Assembly: GCA_003989085.1 (NCBI GenBank)
Contig: RXIV01000005.1
Location: 62,001 to 126,000, forward strand
DNA length: 64,000 nucleotides
From: Candidatus Competibacteraceae bacterium
Lineage (GTDB): Bacteria > Pseudomonadota > Gammaproteobacteria > Competibacterales > Competibacteraceae
Reading direction: 5' to 3'
Position 1 is the stretch's first letter. Every line of letters starts with the position of its first letter. The notes under the pieces were generated by a model. It did not search any database, was not told where the DNA came from, and was given only the letters and a program-made list of their open reading frames with translations. Of the stretch, positions 38,271 through 47,907 are shown piece by piece. The translations under genes and the position numbers were made by a program.

Positions 38271-38339
38271 GCGAAATTCCTCATAGTTTCTCGGTTTCAA
38301 TGAAGCCGACATTCGGTCGGTTTGATGGGCGAGAAGAGG

Positions 38340-38535
38340 TCAAGCCTTCATATCGAACAGCAGGATTTCGGCAGCTATCGCATCGTAGAGCCGCAGCGGG
38401 CCCGGCTCCTCTATCGCTAGTCCGTCGCCTTCATTTAACGGTTGATCGTTGATCTGCACTGTGCTCCCCGTGCAACCTGAACTCAGACCAGCCGTCCGCC
38501 CCGTATATCTCGGCATTCTGATGCAGGGTCACGGA
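38340..38535 (-). pseudogene. Pirin-family gene remnant
   Basis: The minus strand ends in a pirin C-terminal segment (QINDQPLNEGDGLAIEEP, then LLFDMKA and a TGA at 38340-38342). Upstream, after a break of frame, another pirin-like strand (VTLHQNAEIYGADG) is visible near 38500-38530. The N-terminal cupin is missing. A decayed fragment beside an IS481 remnant. Confidence 0.55.
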
Positions 38536-38597
38536 GCCGGCTTGACCCTCACAGGAAGCAACCAGACACAGCTGCTAACGCTTCTTCTTTGCGCTGA

Positions 38598-38756
38598 ATT
38601 AATTTTGTGCCTTTCCTGATGGCTTACAACCTCGCCAGGCGCATCAAAACCCTCAAGGGCCTGACCCCTTACGAATTCATCCGCAAAATCCGCATATCTG
38701 AACCAGACCGTTTTAACATCAACTCATTCCAGCACACCGTGGGACTAAACAGCTAG
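38598..38756 (+). pseudogene. IS481-family transposase C-terminal remnant
   Basis: A short frame (ATG at 38619, stop 38754-38756) reads AYNLARRIKTLKGLTPYEFI and ends with an NINSFQHTVGLNS tail, matching the C-terminus of IS481-type integrases. The catalytic DDE domain is absent. Its last bases overlap the stop codon of the convergent marC gene. Confidence 0.65.
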
Positions 38757-39355
38757 GGCGCGAATGCATGAAATCCGGTCAGCGCAAACTGAACCCCCAT
38801 AGAGAGGACGACGAGCCCCATGAGCCGTGATATCGTGTCCCGCATGAATCCGCCGCTTTCTTGTTTGCCGGCGAGGCGGGCGGCCAGAAGCATCACCAGC
38901 CATGTCGTGGCGGTCGCCACGCCGATAGCGACAAGGGCTGTCGTCGGGAGTTGCAATCGCGTATGAGCAGCGGAGATCGTGATGACACCCGTAATGGTCC
39001 CCGGGCTGGCGGCGAACAGAATCAAAGGGGTAAGGGATGGCGTTGGATCCGAGGGTGCGGAGGGTGATCCGGACATGGAGGCCTGACCGCTGAGCATGGA
39101 AAACCCCATCCAAGCCAGTACGCCGCCTCCAGCCACCATGAAAGCGTCTAGCGACACGCCAAACAGGTCTAACACTCTGGTCCCCGCGAGGGCGGCGGCA
39201 ACCAGGATGACAAAAATGCTTAGAGCCGCTTTCGTAGCGTCTAGCAACAGATTGCCATATGAACGTCCTACCTCAGCTTGCGCAAACAGCATCCCGCAAA
39301 TCGCAGGGTTCACAAGGGACAGTACTGTCACGATGGCCTGGAGTTGTTCTTTCAA
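38753..39355 (-). CDS. MarC-family integral membrane protein
   Basis: 200 residues with six predicted helices. The early Asn-Pro, the FGVSLDAFMVAGGGVLAWMG segment and the second Pro-Gly region near residue 118 are MarC/UPF0056 features. Function of the family is unsettled. Starts at TTG 39355, 5 nt after the preceding stop, with GAAGGGG as ribosome-binding site, so it is coupled to the upstream small gene. Confidence 0.75.
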   Translation of the reverse strand: MKEQLQAIVTVLSLVNPAICGMLFAQAEVGRSYGNLLLDATKAALSIFVILVAAALAGTRVLDLFGVSLDAFMVAGGGVLAWMGFSMLSGQASMSGSPSAPSDPTPSLTPLILFAASPGTITGVITISAAHTRLQLPTTALVAIGVATATTWLVMLLAARLAGKQESGGFMRDTISRLMGLVVLSMGVQFALTGFHAFAP

Positions 39356-39360
39356 CTGCG

Positions 39361-39666
39361 TTACCCCTTCCGTTCAGTGGTCAACCTCGATGGGTCGAGT
39401 TCGTTCTTGAACGCCATTTGACCCCAGCTCATTGTGCTAAAGCGCTTCCACATTGCACTTGCAGCCGCCGCTTTCAGGACCAGATGAATCATCCGCCCAG
39501 CGATGCCACGATAGGCGGCGAACTCGACTGCGCAAGACGCCGCGATCATTCCGGCGAGAATCCATAGACGATTCCAGGTAGCCGGACTCTTGTCCACCTC
39601 GATAAACAGCGTAAGCAAGGCAATCACCTTGCTCAGCGCCGCTATTGAGCTTTTCACCCCAAGCAT
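39361..39666 (-). CDS. Small membrane protein, possibly a transporter fragment
   Basis: 101 residues with two hydrophobic segments (about 8-22 and 35-52) and a basic C-terminal part. The tail loosely recalls the end of LysE-type exporters, so this may be a truncated transporter. The lack of a full transporter N-terminus and the nearby decayed genes support that, but I cannot assign it. It precedes marC by 5 nt. Confidence 0.45.
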   Translation of the reverse strand: MLGVKSSIAALSKVIALLTLFIEVDKSPATWNRLWILAGMIAASCAVEFAAYRGIAGRMIHLVLKAAAASAMWKRFSTMSWGQMAFKNELDPSRLTTERKG

Positions 39667-39695
39667 GCAAAAAAGCCGATCAGACTTATCTGGGT

Positions 39696-42149
39696 TTATC
39701 TTGTTATCCCTACTTGCTGGAGCAGCGCCCGCACCTCAGGATTCTCCGGTTCCAGCGCCACCAGCCGGCGTGCGTAATCTCGCGCCGCATCGACATTCCC
39801 CGCATCACGCTGGAATACCGCCAACGCCATGAGCGTTTCGCGGTCGTTGGGATGTTTGGCCAACACCGCCTCCAGTTCCTGAATCGCGTTTAACCCTTGG
39901 CCGGTACTGTTCAGCGCCACTGCGTACACATAGCCGTAACGCGGGTTGTCCTCGCCCAAGTGGGCGGCTTCCGCCAACGCGCTCAGGGCCTCCGGTAGAC
40001 GTTTCTGGCGAATCAGCAACAAGCCCAGCGCATGGTGCGCGGTGGCGTTCCGTGGGTCGAGATCCAAAGCTTGGCGCAAGATTTTCTCGCCATCCCCATC
40101 GCGACCCTGAATCCGGTACAGGTCGGCGAGATTGACCGCCGCCTGCGTGAAGGCGGGTTGCAGCTTCAGGGCATCACGGTAGGCGGCTTCCGCTTGGTCG
40201 AATTGGCCCTGATCGATGTGGATCAACCCGATGTTGAGATACGATTCCGGACGGTCGGCGTTGGTCATTTCGGCGGCGATGTATTCCGCCACGCCCCGTT
40301 GAAGCGTCTGGCGCTGGTTTTCGGTAAGCGTTTCCTTGGGCACGTTGGCCAAGCTCTGCGCCGCGTCGATCCGCACCAGTCGCACGGGGTCGTCCAACAG
40401 CGGCATCAGGTATTGAACCTTCAACTCCGGTGGCAATGCCGCCATCGCCCGCGCCGCCGCGCTCCGCAACAACGGATCGGGATCAGCCAATAGCGGGCGA
40501 AGTGCCTCGAACCCAGTGGGATCAAGACGTTCGCTCAGTAACATCGCGCCACTGGCGCGCGCAATATTAGGTTGTTCCAGATTTTTGACCAACGCCAGCA
40601 GCAACTCCCGTGCGCCAGCGGCTTCGGTATGCCCGGCATGTAGCGCCTCGGCGAACTGTTGGTGACCCGGCATCGGTTGGCCGTACCACTTCTGAACCTG
40701 CTCCACCGCCCACTGCGCCGATTGATCTTTATGACAGCGATTGCAGGCGTTGGGGACGCCCATTTTTACGGTCAAATCCGGGCGGGGAATGCGGAAACTG
40801 TGATCATGGCGCGGGTCCACCACCATATAGGTGGTGGTCGGTGCGTGACAGGACACGCAATCCACGCCCTTGGCGCCGATCGGGTGGAAATGGTGTTGCG
40901 GCGACTCGTATTTTGCCGCCAGGTGGCACTGCAAACAGACCTTGCTGCCCGTCGCACGCAATTGGCCACTGTGAGGTTCGTGGCAGTCGCTGCAACTCAC
41001 CCCTTTTGCCTGCATTTTGCTTTGCAGGAAAGAACCGTGATTGAACACTTCGTCCTTCATCTGGCCGTCGGGGTAGTAGAGGTCCGGCGTCAGCAGCGAC
41101 AAACGGTGAGTGTCCAGCAACGATTGGCCAAAAACGTAATCCTCCCAAAATTGCCCGCGCCGCGAGTGGCAACGGGCACACACCTCCAGTTCGCGGTTAG
41201 GCGAACGCAGTGTGCTCACTGGGGCGCTGGCTGTGGCCGCCTGCTTGGCTGTCCATAGAGTGCTGGGTTTAGGGTTCAAGAAGGGGGTCGCGAGATCCAG
41301 TCCATTCATGGCGAACGCGCGGAACTGAAATTGCAGGCCGCGTCGCTCATCAAGGGCGATAGCCAGGCCTTTGGTGGAATTCAGCTTTTGCCAATCTCCT
41401 TCCTGCTTGGCCCAGGCGAGGTGATCGGCACCAGGACCGTGACAGGCTTCGCAGGCGACATTGATTTCGGACCAGGTGGTGTTAAAGCGGTTGAGCTTCG
41501 GATCGTAATTCTTATGCAGGTTCGTGGAATGGCATTCGGCGCACATGTAATTCCAGTTCTGCTGCAAGCCGGTCCAGTGGAGTGGGTCTTTGTGCGTCAG
41601 GTTTTGGTCGGGATAGAGATGAAACCAGCGTTGTCCGCCTTGCTCCTTCGACCGGCTGTCCCAGGCGATGCCCAGCGCCTGATAGCGGCCGTCAGGGAAA
41701 CCGATCAAGTACTGTTGTAAGGGGTACACGCCAAAGGTGTAAGCGATTTCATAGTCTTGGAGGGTTCCATCCGGTCCGTCGGTGCGAACCATAAATTTCC
41801 CGTCGCGGCGAAAGAAGGTGGAGCTAATGCCAGCATAGCTGAAGGATACGTCGTGGAAATCACCGAGCACACTCGATTCGGTGGCGGGCTGCATGGCCTT
41901 CGCATGTTGGGAATCCTGCCAGTGCCGATATTCGTCCGTATGGCATCCCGCGCAGCTTTGTGCGCCGACGTAACCACCACTGGTGGACGCAATCGGTGGA
42001 TGGTGATCCGGCAATGCCACGGGCAAGGGTTCCATCGGTTCGCTGGCTGGCCAAGCCCAACGCATAGGCACGGTCAAACCGCCGAGCAAGATGATCGACA
42101 TCAGCAGCAGGGCTATCCAACTGGAAAGCCGTCGAGCAAGGTAAGTCAT
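39696..42149 (-). CDS. Octahaem c-type cytochrome with HEAT-like and TPR repeats
   Basis: About 817 residues. An N-terminal signal anchor (about 8-30) is followed by eight CxxCH haem motifs between about residues 66 and 470 (CAGCH, CAECH, CEACH, CARCH, CSDCH, CLQCH, CVSCH, CNRCH). HEAT-like helices (about 525-610) and three or more TPR units (about 640-810) follow. This fits periplasmic multihaem electron carriers or NrfA/cytochrome c554-like proteins with a docking tail. Catalytic activity is not evident from motifs. A GTG at 42185 gives a longer product; the ATG at 42149 places the signal peptide correctly. Confidence 0.85.
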   Translation of the reverse strand: MTYLARRLSSWIALLLMSIILLGGLTVPMRWAWPASEPMEPLPVALPDHHPPIASTSGGYVGAQSCAGCHTDEYRHWQDSQHAKAMQPATESSVLGDFHDVSFSYAGISSTFFRRDGKFMVRTDGPDGTLQDYEIAYTFGVYPLQQYLIGFPDGRYQALGIAWDSRSKEQGGQRWFHLYPDQNLTHKDPLHWTGLQQNWNYMCAECHSTNLHKNYDPKLNRFNTTWSEINVACEACHGPGADHLAWAKQEGDWQKLNSTKGLAIALDERRGLQFQFRAFAMNGLDLATPFLNPKPSTLWTAKQAATASAPVSTLRSPNRELEVCARCHSRRGQFWEDYVFGQSLLDTHRLSLLTPDLYYPDGQMKDEVFNHGSFLQSKMQAKGVSCSDCHEPHSGQLRATGSKVCLQCHLAAKYESPQHHFHPIGAKGVDCVSCHAPTTTYMVVDPRHDHSFRIPRPDLTVKMGVPNACNRCHKDQSAQWAVEQVQKWYGQPMPGHQQFAEALHAGHTEAAGARELLLALVKNLEQPNIARASGAMLLSERLDPTGFEALRPLLADPDPLLRSAAARAMAALPPELKVQYLMPLLDDPVRLVRIDAAQSLANVPKETLTENQRQTLQRGVAEYIAAEMTNADRPESYLNIGLIHIDQGQFDQAEAAYRDALKLQPAFTQAAVNLADLYRIQGRDGDGEKILRQALDLDPRNATAHHALGLLLIRQKRLPEALSALAEAAHLGEDNPRYGYVYAVALNSTGQGLNAIQELEAVLAKHPNDRETLMALAVFQRDAGNVDAARDYARRLVALEPENPEVRALLQQVGITR

Positions 42150-42185
42150 TGTTTTCTGAAAGGTATGGGTAAAGTTTCGGACCAC

Positions 42186-42639
42186 ACTCTGAGGTAGACC
42201 CTACATGTCGGGCCCCGGATGATTGATAGGTTTTTTCTGGATAGAGTTTGGGTTTGATCCGGAGCGCGAGGATTGAGATCGCGCAAGAACCGTCGCGATT
42301 CCAGCAAACAATGGCTCCTAACGTCAACATAATCTCGCCCAACCCGCCACCTAGGCATTGAAAGGCCGGATTACCGCCCGATACTGAACAGTGTTCAACT
42401 CCGGTTCAGGCAAGGGCGGATAAGGTGCCGCCCTATAACTTGCCGATGATGGAACCATTTTCATGGAAACTTTGATGATTCTCATTGCCAGTGTGGCGAT
42501 GGTAGTAGGTCCAACGCTGCTGGCTCCTAGCCGGGCGGCTGATGATGACGATAATGAATAACATTGCTAAACAACCGCTTAGATTGGGTATTGCCAGCAT
42601 TTATGTGAAAAATCCGTATCTTTCAGGGCGGTAGGAACA
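42186..42639. other. Intergenic region upstream of the octahaem cytochrome
   Basis: Contains the probable cytochrome promoter (minus strand) and one doubtful tiny ORF at 42463-42561. Otherwise no RNA gene, repeat or conserved coding signal is apparent. Confidence 0.4.
42463..42561 (+). CDS. Possible 32-residue exported peptide
   Basis: An ATG opens a hydrophobic segment with an Ala-rich end and a short acidic tail (AADDDDNE), which looks like a signal peptide with almost nothing behind it. No strong ribosome-binding site. It may be spurious. Confidence 0.25.
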   Translation: METLMILIASVAMVVGPTLLAPSRAADDDDNE

Positions 42640-43044
42640 TCAATGGGTAGCCTCGGCATCGAGATAAACCCACCCGTCGCCTTTCCGTATAAACCGACTG
42701 ACTTCGTGCAAGCGCTGCGCCTTGCCGCCGATCTTGTAGCGGGCGATAAACTCCACTGTTCCTTGCTCATCAGCCTGCCTACCCTTCTCAACCCGAAGCA
42801 CCTTTAAGCCAAGCCATTGGCCGCTTTCCGTGCTGAAATCCAAACCTCCAGGTCGGGTAGAGGGGTGCCACGTTTGCAATAGATAGTCCGACCGTCGCTG
42901 TACATAGGCCACATAGCGCGAACGCATCAGCGCTTCAGCAGTAGCTGGAAGTTGGCCGGCATCGAGATAGCGTCCGCAACAGTGAGCATAGGGCGCGTCA
43001 ACGCCGCACGGGCAGCGATTTAACGGCTGGACTGGGCGGAACAT
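42640..43044 (-). CDS. YchJ-family protein with SEC-C motif
   Basis: 134 residues. N-terminal CPCG...CCG cysteines (SEC-C-type metal site, residues 11-23) followed by the LMRSRYVAYVQRRSDYLLQTWHP region that defines the YchJ/UPF0225 family (NTF2-like fold). Molecular role unknown. It follows the upstream small gene by 7 nt. Confidence 0.85.
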   Translation of the reverse strand: MFRPVQPLNRCPCGVDAPYAHCCGRYLDAGQLPATAEALMRSRYVAYVQRRSDYLLQTWHPSTRPGGLDFSTESGQWLGLKVLRVEKGRQADEQGTVEFIARYKIGGKAQRLHEVSRFIRKGDGWVYLDAEATH

Positions 43045-43051
43045 GATGCCG

Positions 43052-43396
43052 TCAACCCATCAGTTGCCGAATCGAGCCGCTAATACTGAGCAACTGCTTT
43101 CCATCCAAGCGACCAATGATATTGCGGATCATCGGCGCCATGATGCGAGTCGCGCTGGCCACACCCAGATTGGCGGTCTGTTGCACCATGAAGCCGACCT
43201 TGGCTGATTGGAGGGGTTTGAGGAAGTAATTTTCCAGTCCAGCCTGGGTCAATTCGACTACCAAATCACCCAGAGCACTGCGGTGCTTTGTTGGATCTTC
43301 GACTTGCTCCAGCGTCTCCAGTAAGTGGGTTGTCTTGGTGTAGAGGGCTTCGGCATAGCAGAAACGCAGGGTAGGTGGAGAAGTCGATGCAGTCAT
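43052..43396 (-). CDS. Hypothetical helical protein
   Basis: 114 residues, predicted mostly helical with a central amphipathic stretch; no signal peptide and no domain recognised. It precedes the YchJ-family gene by 7 nt on the same strand, so the two are probably co-transcribed. Confidence 0.6.
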   Translation of the reverse strand: MTASTSPPTLRFCYAEALYTKTTHLLETLEQVEDPTKHRSALGDLVVELTQAGLENYFLKPLQSAKVGFMVQQTANLGVASATRIMAPMIRNIIGRLDGKQLLSISGSIRQLMG

Positions 43397-43487
43397 GGAC
43401 TAACCCGTCCTTTTTAAAGTTAGTTTCGCGGATTCAACGATGAGCGTTTCGATCCGTTTATGATTCGGTTGCGGCCGACTTAAGCGT

Positions 43488-46400
43488 CTATTTGGACGCC
43501 TTACGCCCGGACAGCCAGCTAAAGAACATCGGGATGAAGATCGTGGCGATGAAGGTCGCTGCCAGCATCCCCCCGAAAACTCCTGTACCCATTGACCGGC
43601 GTGCGGCGCCGCCGGCGCCAGTGGAGATGACTAGTGGAAACACCCCCAGAATGAACGCGAGCGAAGTCATCACAATCGGACGCAGCCGCAATCGGGCGCC
43701 TTCCAGGGCCGCTTCCAGAACGCCCATTCCCTCCGCCCGTTTCTGCGCTGCAAATTCAATAATTAGAATAGCATTTTTAGACGCCAGCCCGATCAACACC
43801 ACCAGACCGATTTGGAAGTAGATGTCATTTGGCATTCCCCGGATCATCACCGCCGCCAATGCCCCGAACAGGGCAAAAGGCACCGCAAGAATCACCGCCA
43901 GAGGTAAGGACCACTTTTCATACTGGGCCGCTAGGATTAGAAACACCATGACAATGCCGAAACCAAAGGCGATGGCGGAAGTCGAGCCGGTGCGCTTTTC
44001 CTGAAAGGCTTGGCCGCTCCAGGCCAGCTCATAACCGGCTGGCAGCGTTTCCTTGGCTACGCTCTCCACGATCCGGATCGCATCGCCTGTACTGATATTG
44101 GGCTGGGAGTTACCCAGCACCTTAGCCGCTAGGAAGCCGTTGAAGCGATCCAGCTGTTCTGGACCAACGGTAGGCTGGATAGTGATTAACGCTGAAATCG
44201 GAATCATCGCTCCCTTGGTGGAGCGTACATACACTCGGCCTAGATCCTCTGGAGTCGCCCGGAAAGACGAGTCTGCCTGGAGCTGGACTCGATAGGTGCG
44301 GCCATTGGTGAAGTTAAAATCGTTTACATACAGCGCGCCCATGGTGGCTTGGATTGTCTGGTACACATCGGATACGGGGATGCCTAGGGAAATCGCCTTG
44401 GCTTCGTCGACTTCAACATACAACTGGGGCGCAGTAGGGCGGAAAAACGTATTGATCCCGGTCAGTTCCGGGCGTTTCTTCAGCGCATCGGTGAATTGCT
44501 GGATCACGCCAGCTAGTTTCAAAGGATTGCTATCGTTCCTGGCTTGGATGTAGGCCTCGAAGCCGCCTGCTGCGCCTAATCCCCGGATCGCGGGTGGATT
44601 AAACACTAGCCCAAGTCCATCCGGTAACCGCATCCCTAGACCCATGAACTTCTTGGCTAGCGTGTCAGCGACTGCGGTGCGCTCGTCCCAGTCCTTAAGG
44701 GGAATAAACACGGTGCCTGCGCTGGTTTTCTGGCCGCCGCCAATCAGGTCTCTCCCCGCGATGACAAACACCCGGTCAACCGCCGGCTCCTGGACAAGCA
44801 TCTGCTGAAATTGCTGGCCTGTGGCTTGAGTGCGTTGCAGGCTGGCTCCATCGGGCAACATCAGGGCGCTGATCAAATACCCCTGATCTTCAGACGGCAC
44901 AAAACCGCCCGGTACGGCGCGAAACAGAACGATGCAACCACTGATAATCAGGGTAAAAACGACTGTCCCGATGATACGGTGGTGCAAGGTAAGGTTTACC
45001 GTTCGGGTGTAGGAGCGGGTGAACCAGTCGAACAGGCGATTGAAAGGCCGAAACAGCCGCGATTCTTCATGCTGGGGCTGGAGCAGCAATGCACACAGGG
45101 CCGGAGTGAGCGTCAATGCGACGATCCCGGACAGCACTACGGAAATTGCCACGGTTACGGCGAACTGCTGGTAGAGCTTGCCAGCGATGCCGCCAAGGAA
45201 GCTGACCGGGATGAACACCGCACACAGCACCAGCACAATCGCCACCACTGCGCTGGAGACTTCTCGCATGGCTTCGATAGCTGCCGCCATGGGCGGCAAC
45301 TTCTGTTCGGACATTAGTCGTTCAACGTTTTCCAGTACTACGATGGCGTCGTCCACCACAATGCCAATCGCCAGCACCATAGCGAACAGAGTGAGAGTGT
45401 TGATGGAAAACCCGAAAATCCACAAGCCGGCAAAAGCGCCGATCAGTGAGACTGGCACTGCGATCATGGGAATCAGAGTCGCACGCCAGCTTTGCAGGAA
45501 AAGGTAAACCACGGCTATGACCAGGAGCAGCGCCTCGACTAAGGTGGTGATGACTTCCCGAATCGAGGCGTCAACAAATTTCGTGGTGTCGAAGGGCACA
45601 ACATAATCAATGCCGGAGGGGAATTTCTGTTTTAGCTCATCCAGCCGGGTGCGGATCGACTGGGCGACATCCAGGGCATTGGCGCCGGACTGAAGGAAAA
45701 TACCAATGCCAATCACTGGCTTGCCCAGCAATCGCGTGGACGAATCATAATTCTGCGCCCCTAGCTCAATGCGGGCAATGTCCCGGAGGCGCAGTACACC
45801 GTTGGGACCTTCAGCCCGGATGATAATGTCGCCGAACTGTTCGGGAGAGATGAGCCGGCCCTTGGCAGTGACGGTGTAAACCAGTTGCTGGCCTTCGGGG
45901 GCTGGTTCCTGACCGATCTTGCCGGCGGCGTTCTGCCGGTTTTGGGCTGAGATGGCTTGAACGATATCTGTCGTGCTGAGACCCAACTGGGCCATATGAT
46001 CGGGCTTGAGCCACACGCGCATTGAGTAGTCTAGCGCGCCGAAAATCTGGGCGTCCCCGACGCCCGGTAGGCGCTTGAGTTCGTCGAGGACGTTTGCTAA
46101 TGCGTAGTTGGACAGATACAGGGCGCTCCGGCTGTTATCTGGCGAGGTCAGTGTGGCTACCATCAGAATGTCGTTGGAGCGTTTCTGGACGCTGACGCCG
46201 TATTGACGCACTACATCGGGTAGTCGGGGTTCGGCGATTTTCACCCGGTTGTTCACATTCACGGTGGCCATGTCAACATCGGTGCCTACTTCGAAGGTGG
46301 CGGTAATGACAATCTGGCCGTCGGATGCCGACATGGAGCTGAAATAAAGCAATCTCTCGACGCCGGAGAGCTGTTCTTCAATGGGCGCAGCGACAGTTCG

Positions 46401-46580
46401 GGTCAAGGTTTCGGCGGAAGCGCCCGGATAATTCGCGGTGATGATCACCGTGGGCGGCGTGATGTCCGGGTATTGGGCGATGGGCAGCACCCGCGCCGCC
46501 ATCAGCCCGGCGATCACGATGATGATGGAGATGACAGAAGCGAAAATCGGTCGATGGATAAAGAATCGGGACATGGACAT
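43488..46580 (-). CDS. RND multidrug efflux permease (HAE-1/AcrB type)
   Basis: 1030 residues, standard for AcrB/MexB. Twelve membrane helices and two large periplasmic loops; helix 4 carries the proton-relay Asp pair (GIVVDDAIVVLEN) and helix 10 the Lys (SKNAILIIEFA). It exports hydrophobic drugs by proton antiport. GGAG lies 7 nt before the ATG. It follows the adaptor gene by 12 nt. No TolC-type outer membrane gene is adjacent. Confidence 0.95.
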   Translation of the reverse strand: MSMSRFFIHRPIFASVISIIIVIAGLMAARVLPIAQYPDITPPTVIITANYPGASAETLTRTVAAPIEEQLSGVERLLYFSSMSASDGQIVITATFEVGTDVDMATVNVNNRVKIAEPRLPDVVRQYGVSVQKRSNDILMVATLTSPDNSRSALYLSNYALANVLDELKRLPGVGDAQIFGALDYSMRVWLKPDHMAQLGLSTTDIVQAISAQNRQNAAGKIGQEPAPEGQQLVYTVTAKGRLISPEQFGDIIIRAEGPNGVLRLRDIARIELGAQNYDSSTRLLGKPVIGIGIFLQSGANALDVAQSIRTRLDELKQKFPSGIDYVVPFDTTKFVDASIREVITTLVEALLLVIAVVYLFLQSWRATLIPMIAVPVSLIGAFAGLWIFGFSINTLTLFAMVLAIGIVVDDAIVVLENVERLMSEQKLPPMAAAIEAMREVSSAVVAIVLVLCAVFIPVSFLGGIAGKLYQQFAVTVAISVVLSGIVALTLTPALCALLLQPQHEESRLFRPFNRLFDWFTRSYTRTVNLTLHHRIIGTVVFTLIISGCIVLFRAVPGGFVPSEDQGYLISALMLPDGASLQRTQATGQQFQQMLVQEPAVDRVFVIAGRDLIGGGQKTSAGTVFIPLKDWDERTAVADTLAKKFMGLGMRLPDGLGLVFNPPAIRGLGAAGGFEAYIQARNDSNPLKLAGVIQQFTDALKKRPELTGINTFFRPTAPQLYVEVDEAKAISLGIPVSDVYQTIQATMGALYVNDFNFTNGRTYRVQLQADSSFRATPEDLGRVYVRSTKGAMIPISALITIQPTVGPEQLDRFNGFLAAKVLGNSQPNISTGDAIRIVESVAKETLPAGYELAWSGQAFQEKRTGSTSAIAFGFGIVMVFLILAAQYEKWSLPLAVILAVPFALFGALAAVMIRGMPNDIYFQIGLVVLIGLASKNAILIIEFAAQKRAEGMGVLEAALEGARLRLRPIVMTSLAFILGVFPLVISTGAGGAARRSMGTGVFGGMLAATFIATIFIPMFFSWLSGRKASK

Positions 46581-46592
46581 GGTGCGCTCCCT

Positions 46593-47810
46593 TTAATCCT
46601 TATGCCCGGCTGGGGGAGCTGCGGAGGGGGTGTTGTTGTTATTTGCCGCCGTGCTGGTTGAGGGTTGCAGCGGATGCGGGGCGACAAGCGAACCAGGTCG
46701 CAGCTTTATCAGATTGTCCACAATCACTTGGTCGCCGGCCTTGAGTCCATCGAGAATCACCCAGTCTTTGCCTTGCCATGTCCCCACATGCACCGGGTGA
46801 GGCGCAACCTTATTTTCGGCATCCGCGACAAATACCAGGTAGCCCTGTTCGGTTTGCGCTACCGCCGCTTGGGGAACCAGAAATACCCCCTCTCGTTCAC
46901 CTGCCAGGATGCGGGCGCGGACAAACTGGCCTGGTAGCAGTACGCCATTCGGGTTTTCGAACTCCGCACGAAACTGCTGGGTGCCCAAGGTTGGGTCGAT
47001 GCTGCTCGCGAGGAAATTGAGCTGGCCCTTTAGTGGATAAGTCGAGCCATCCGGCAACTTCAGCTCGATCCCCGTTACGGTCTGTTGGGTCAACTGTCCT
47101 CCCGGCAGGCGGGCCATATCGCTTTCGGAGAGACTGAAGCGTACCCACATCGGGTTGGACTGATGGATCGATGTCAGCAGGCTGTCATCGCCAGTGGAAA
47201 TCAGATTTCCTTCTGATTTCACTGCACGGTGAGAGATTCCGGCTACCGGCGCAACGACGGTCGTATAGGACTGATTCAACTCCGCTTGGCGTACGGCCGC
47301 TTCGGCGGATTGTTGGGCGGCCCGGGCCATCGCGCTCGCGAAAACTGCATCGTCATAGGCTTTGCGGCTGACGTACTGTTTATCCAGCAGTCCTCGGAGG
47401 CGCGCTTCTTCCCGCACTGCCTGATCGACCTTGGCTTTGACCTCGGCTAGGTTGGCTTTGGCCTGAGCCAGAGCGATGTCGTAGGGCTTTCGATCAATTT
47501 GGAATAGTGGTTGCCCTGCTTTGACTGGTGCGCCTTCCCGATAGAGTTGTTTGATCAAGATGCCGCCGACTTGGGCCCGGACCTCGGTTTCCTTAGCACC
47601 TTCGGTCTGCGCCATGACTTCGATTGTGATCGGAACGTGGGTTGGCTGCGCGGTGATGGTTGTTACCGGCAAGGGCGGCGGCGCGGGGGTATTGTGTGCG
47701 TCTCCCTCGGATTTCGAGCAACCGGAGACCAGCATGACTAGGAGAACAAGGCTATGGAGCGGGGGGCGCAGCCCGAGGGAACGGCCCGACGGGATTTGAA
47801 TACGGAACAC
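46593..47810 (-). CDS. RND periplasmic adaptor lipoprotein (AcrA type)
   Basis: About 405 residues. A lipoprotein signal ends LVSGC; the mature part has the biotinyl-lipoyl halves around a helical hairpin (AQAKANLAEVKAKV to AAVRQAELNQSY) and beta-barrel, as in AcrA/MexA. It bridges the pump to the outer membrane channel. Start: GTG at 47810 has GGAG about 6 nt upstream; an ATG at 47825 is the alternative. A TTG further up would overlap the operator. Confidence 0.92.
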   Translation of the reverse strand: MFRIQIPSGRSLGLRPPLHSLVLLVMLVSGCSKSEGDAHNTPAPPPLPVTTITAQPTHVPITIEVMAQTEGAKETEVRAQVGGILIKQLYREGAPVKAGQPLFQIDRKPYDIALAQAKANLAEVKAKVDQAVREEARLRGLLDKQYVSRKAYDDAVFASAMARAAQQSAEAAVRQAELNQSYTTVVAPVAGISHRAVKSEGNLISTGDDSLLTSIHQSNPMWVRFSLSESDMARLPGGQLTQQTVTGIELKLPDGSTYPLKGQLNFLASSIDPTLGTQQFRAEFENPNGVLLPGQFVRARILAGEREGVFLVPQAAVAQTEQGYLVFVADAENKVAPHPVHVGTWQGKDWVILDGLKAGDQVIVDNLIKLRPGSLVAPHPLQPSTSTAANNNNTPSAAPPAGHKD

Positions 47811-47843
47811 GGTGATCTCCAGCATCGGCGATAGTTGCAGGAT

Positions 47844-47863
47844 TATATACAATCATGTATGTA
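47844..47863. promoter_or_regulatory. Imperfect palindrome, probable TetR-type operator
   Basis: TATATACA - ATCA - TGTATGTA: two 8-bp arms matching at 7 of 8 positions around a 4-bp centre. It lies in the divergent gap between the adaptor and the TetR-family gene. The ACATACA words resemble the operators of AcrR and TtgR relatives. Likely represses both directions. Confidence 0.5.
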
Positions 47864-47907
47864 TGTAAAATGCTTTATTAACAGCTTCAACCGAAAAGAG
47901 CTAGGGT

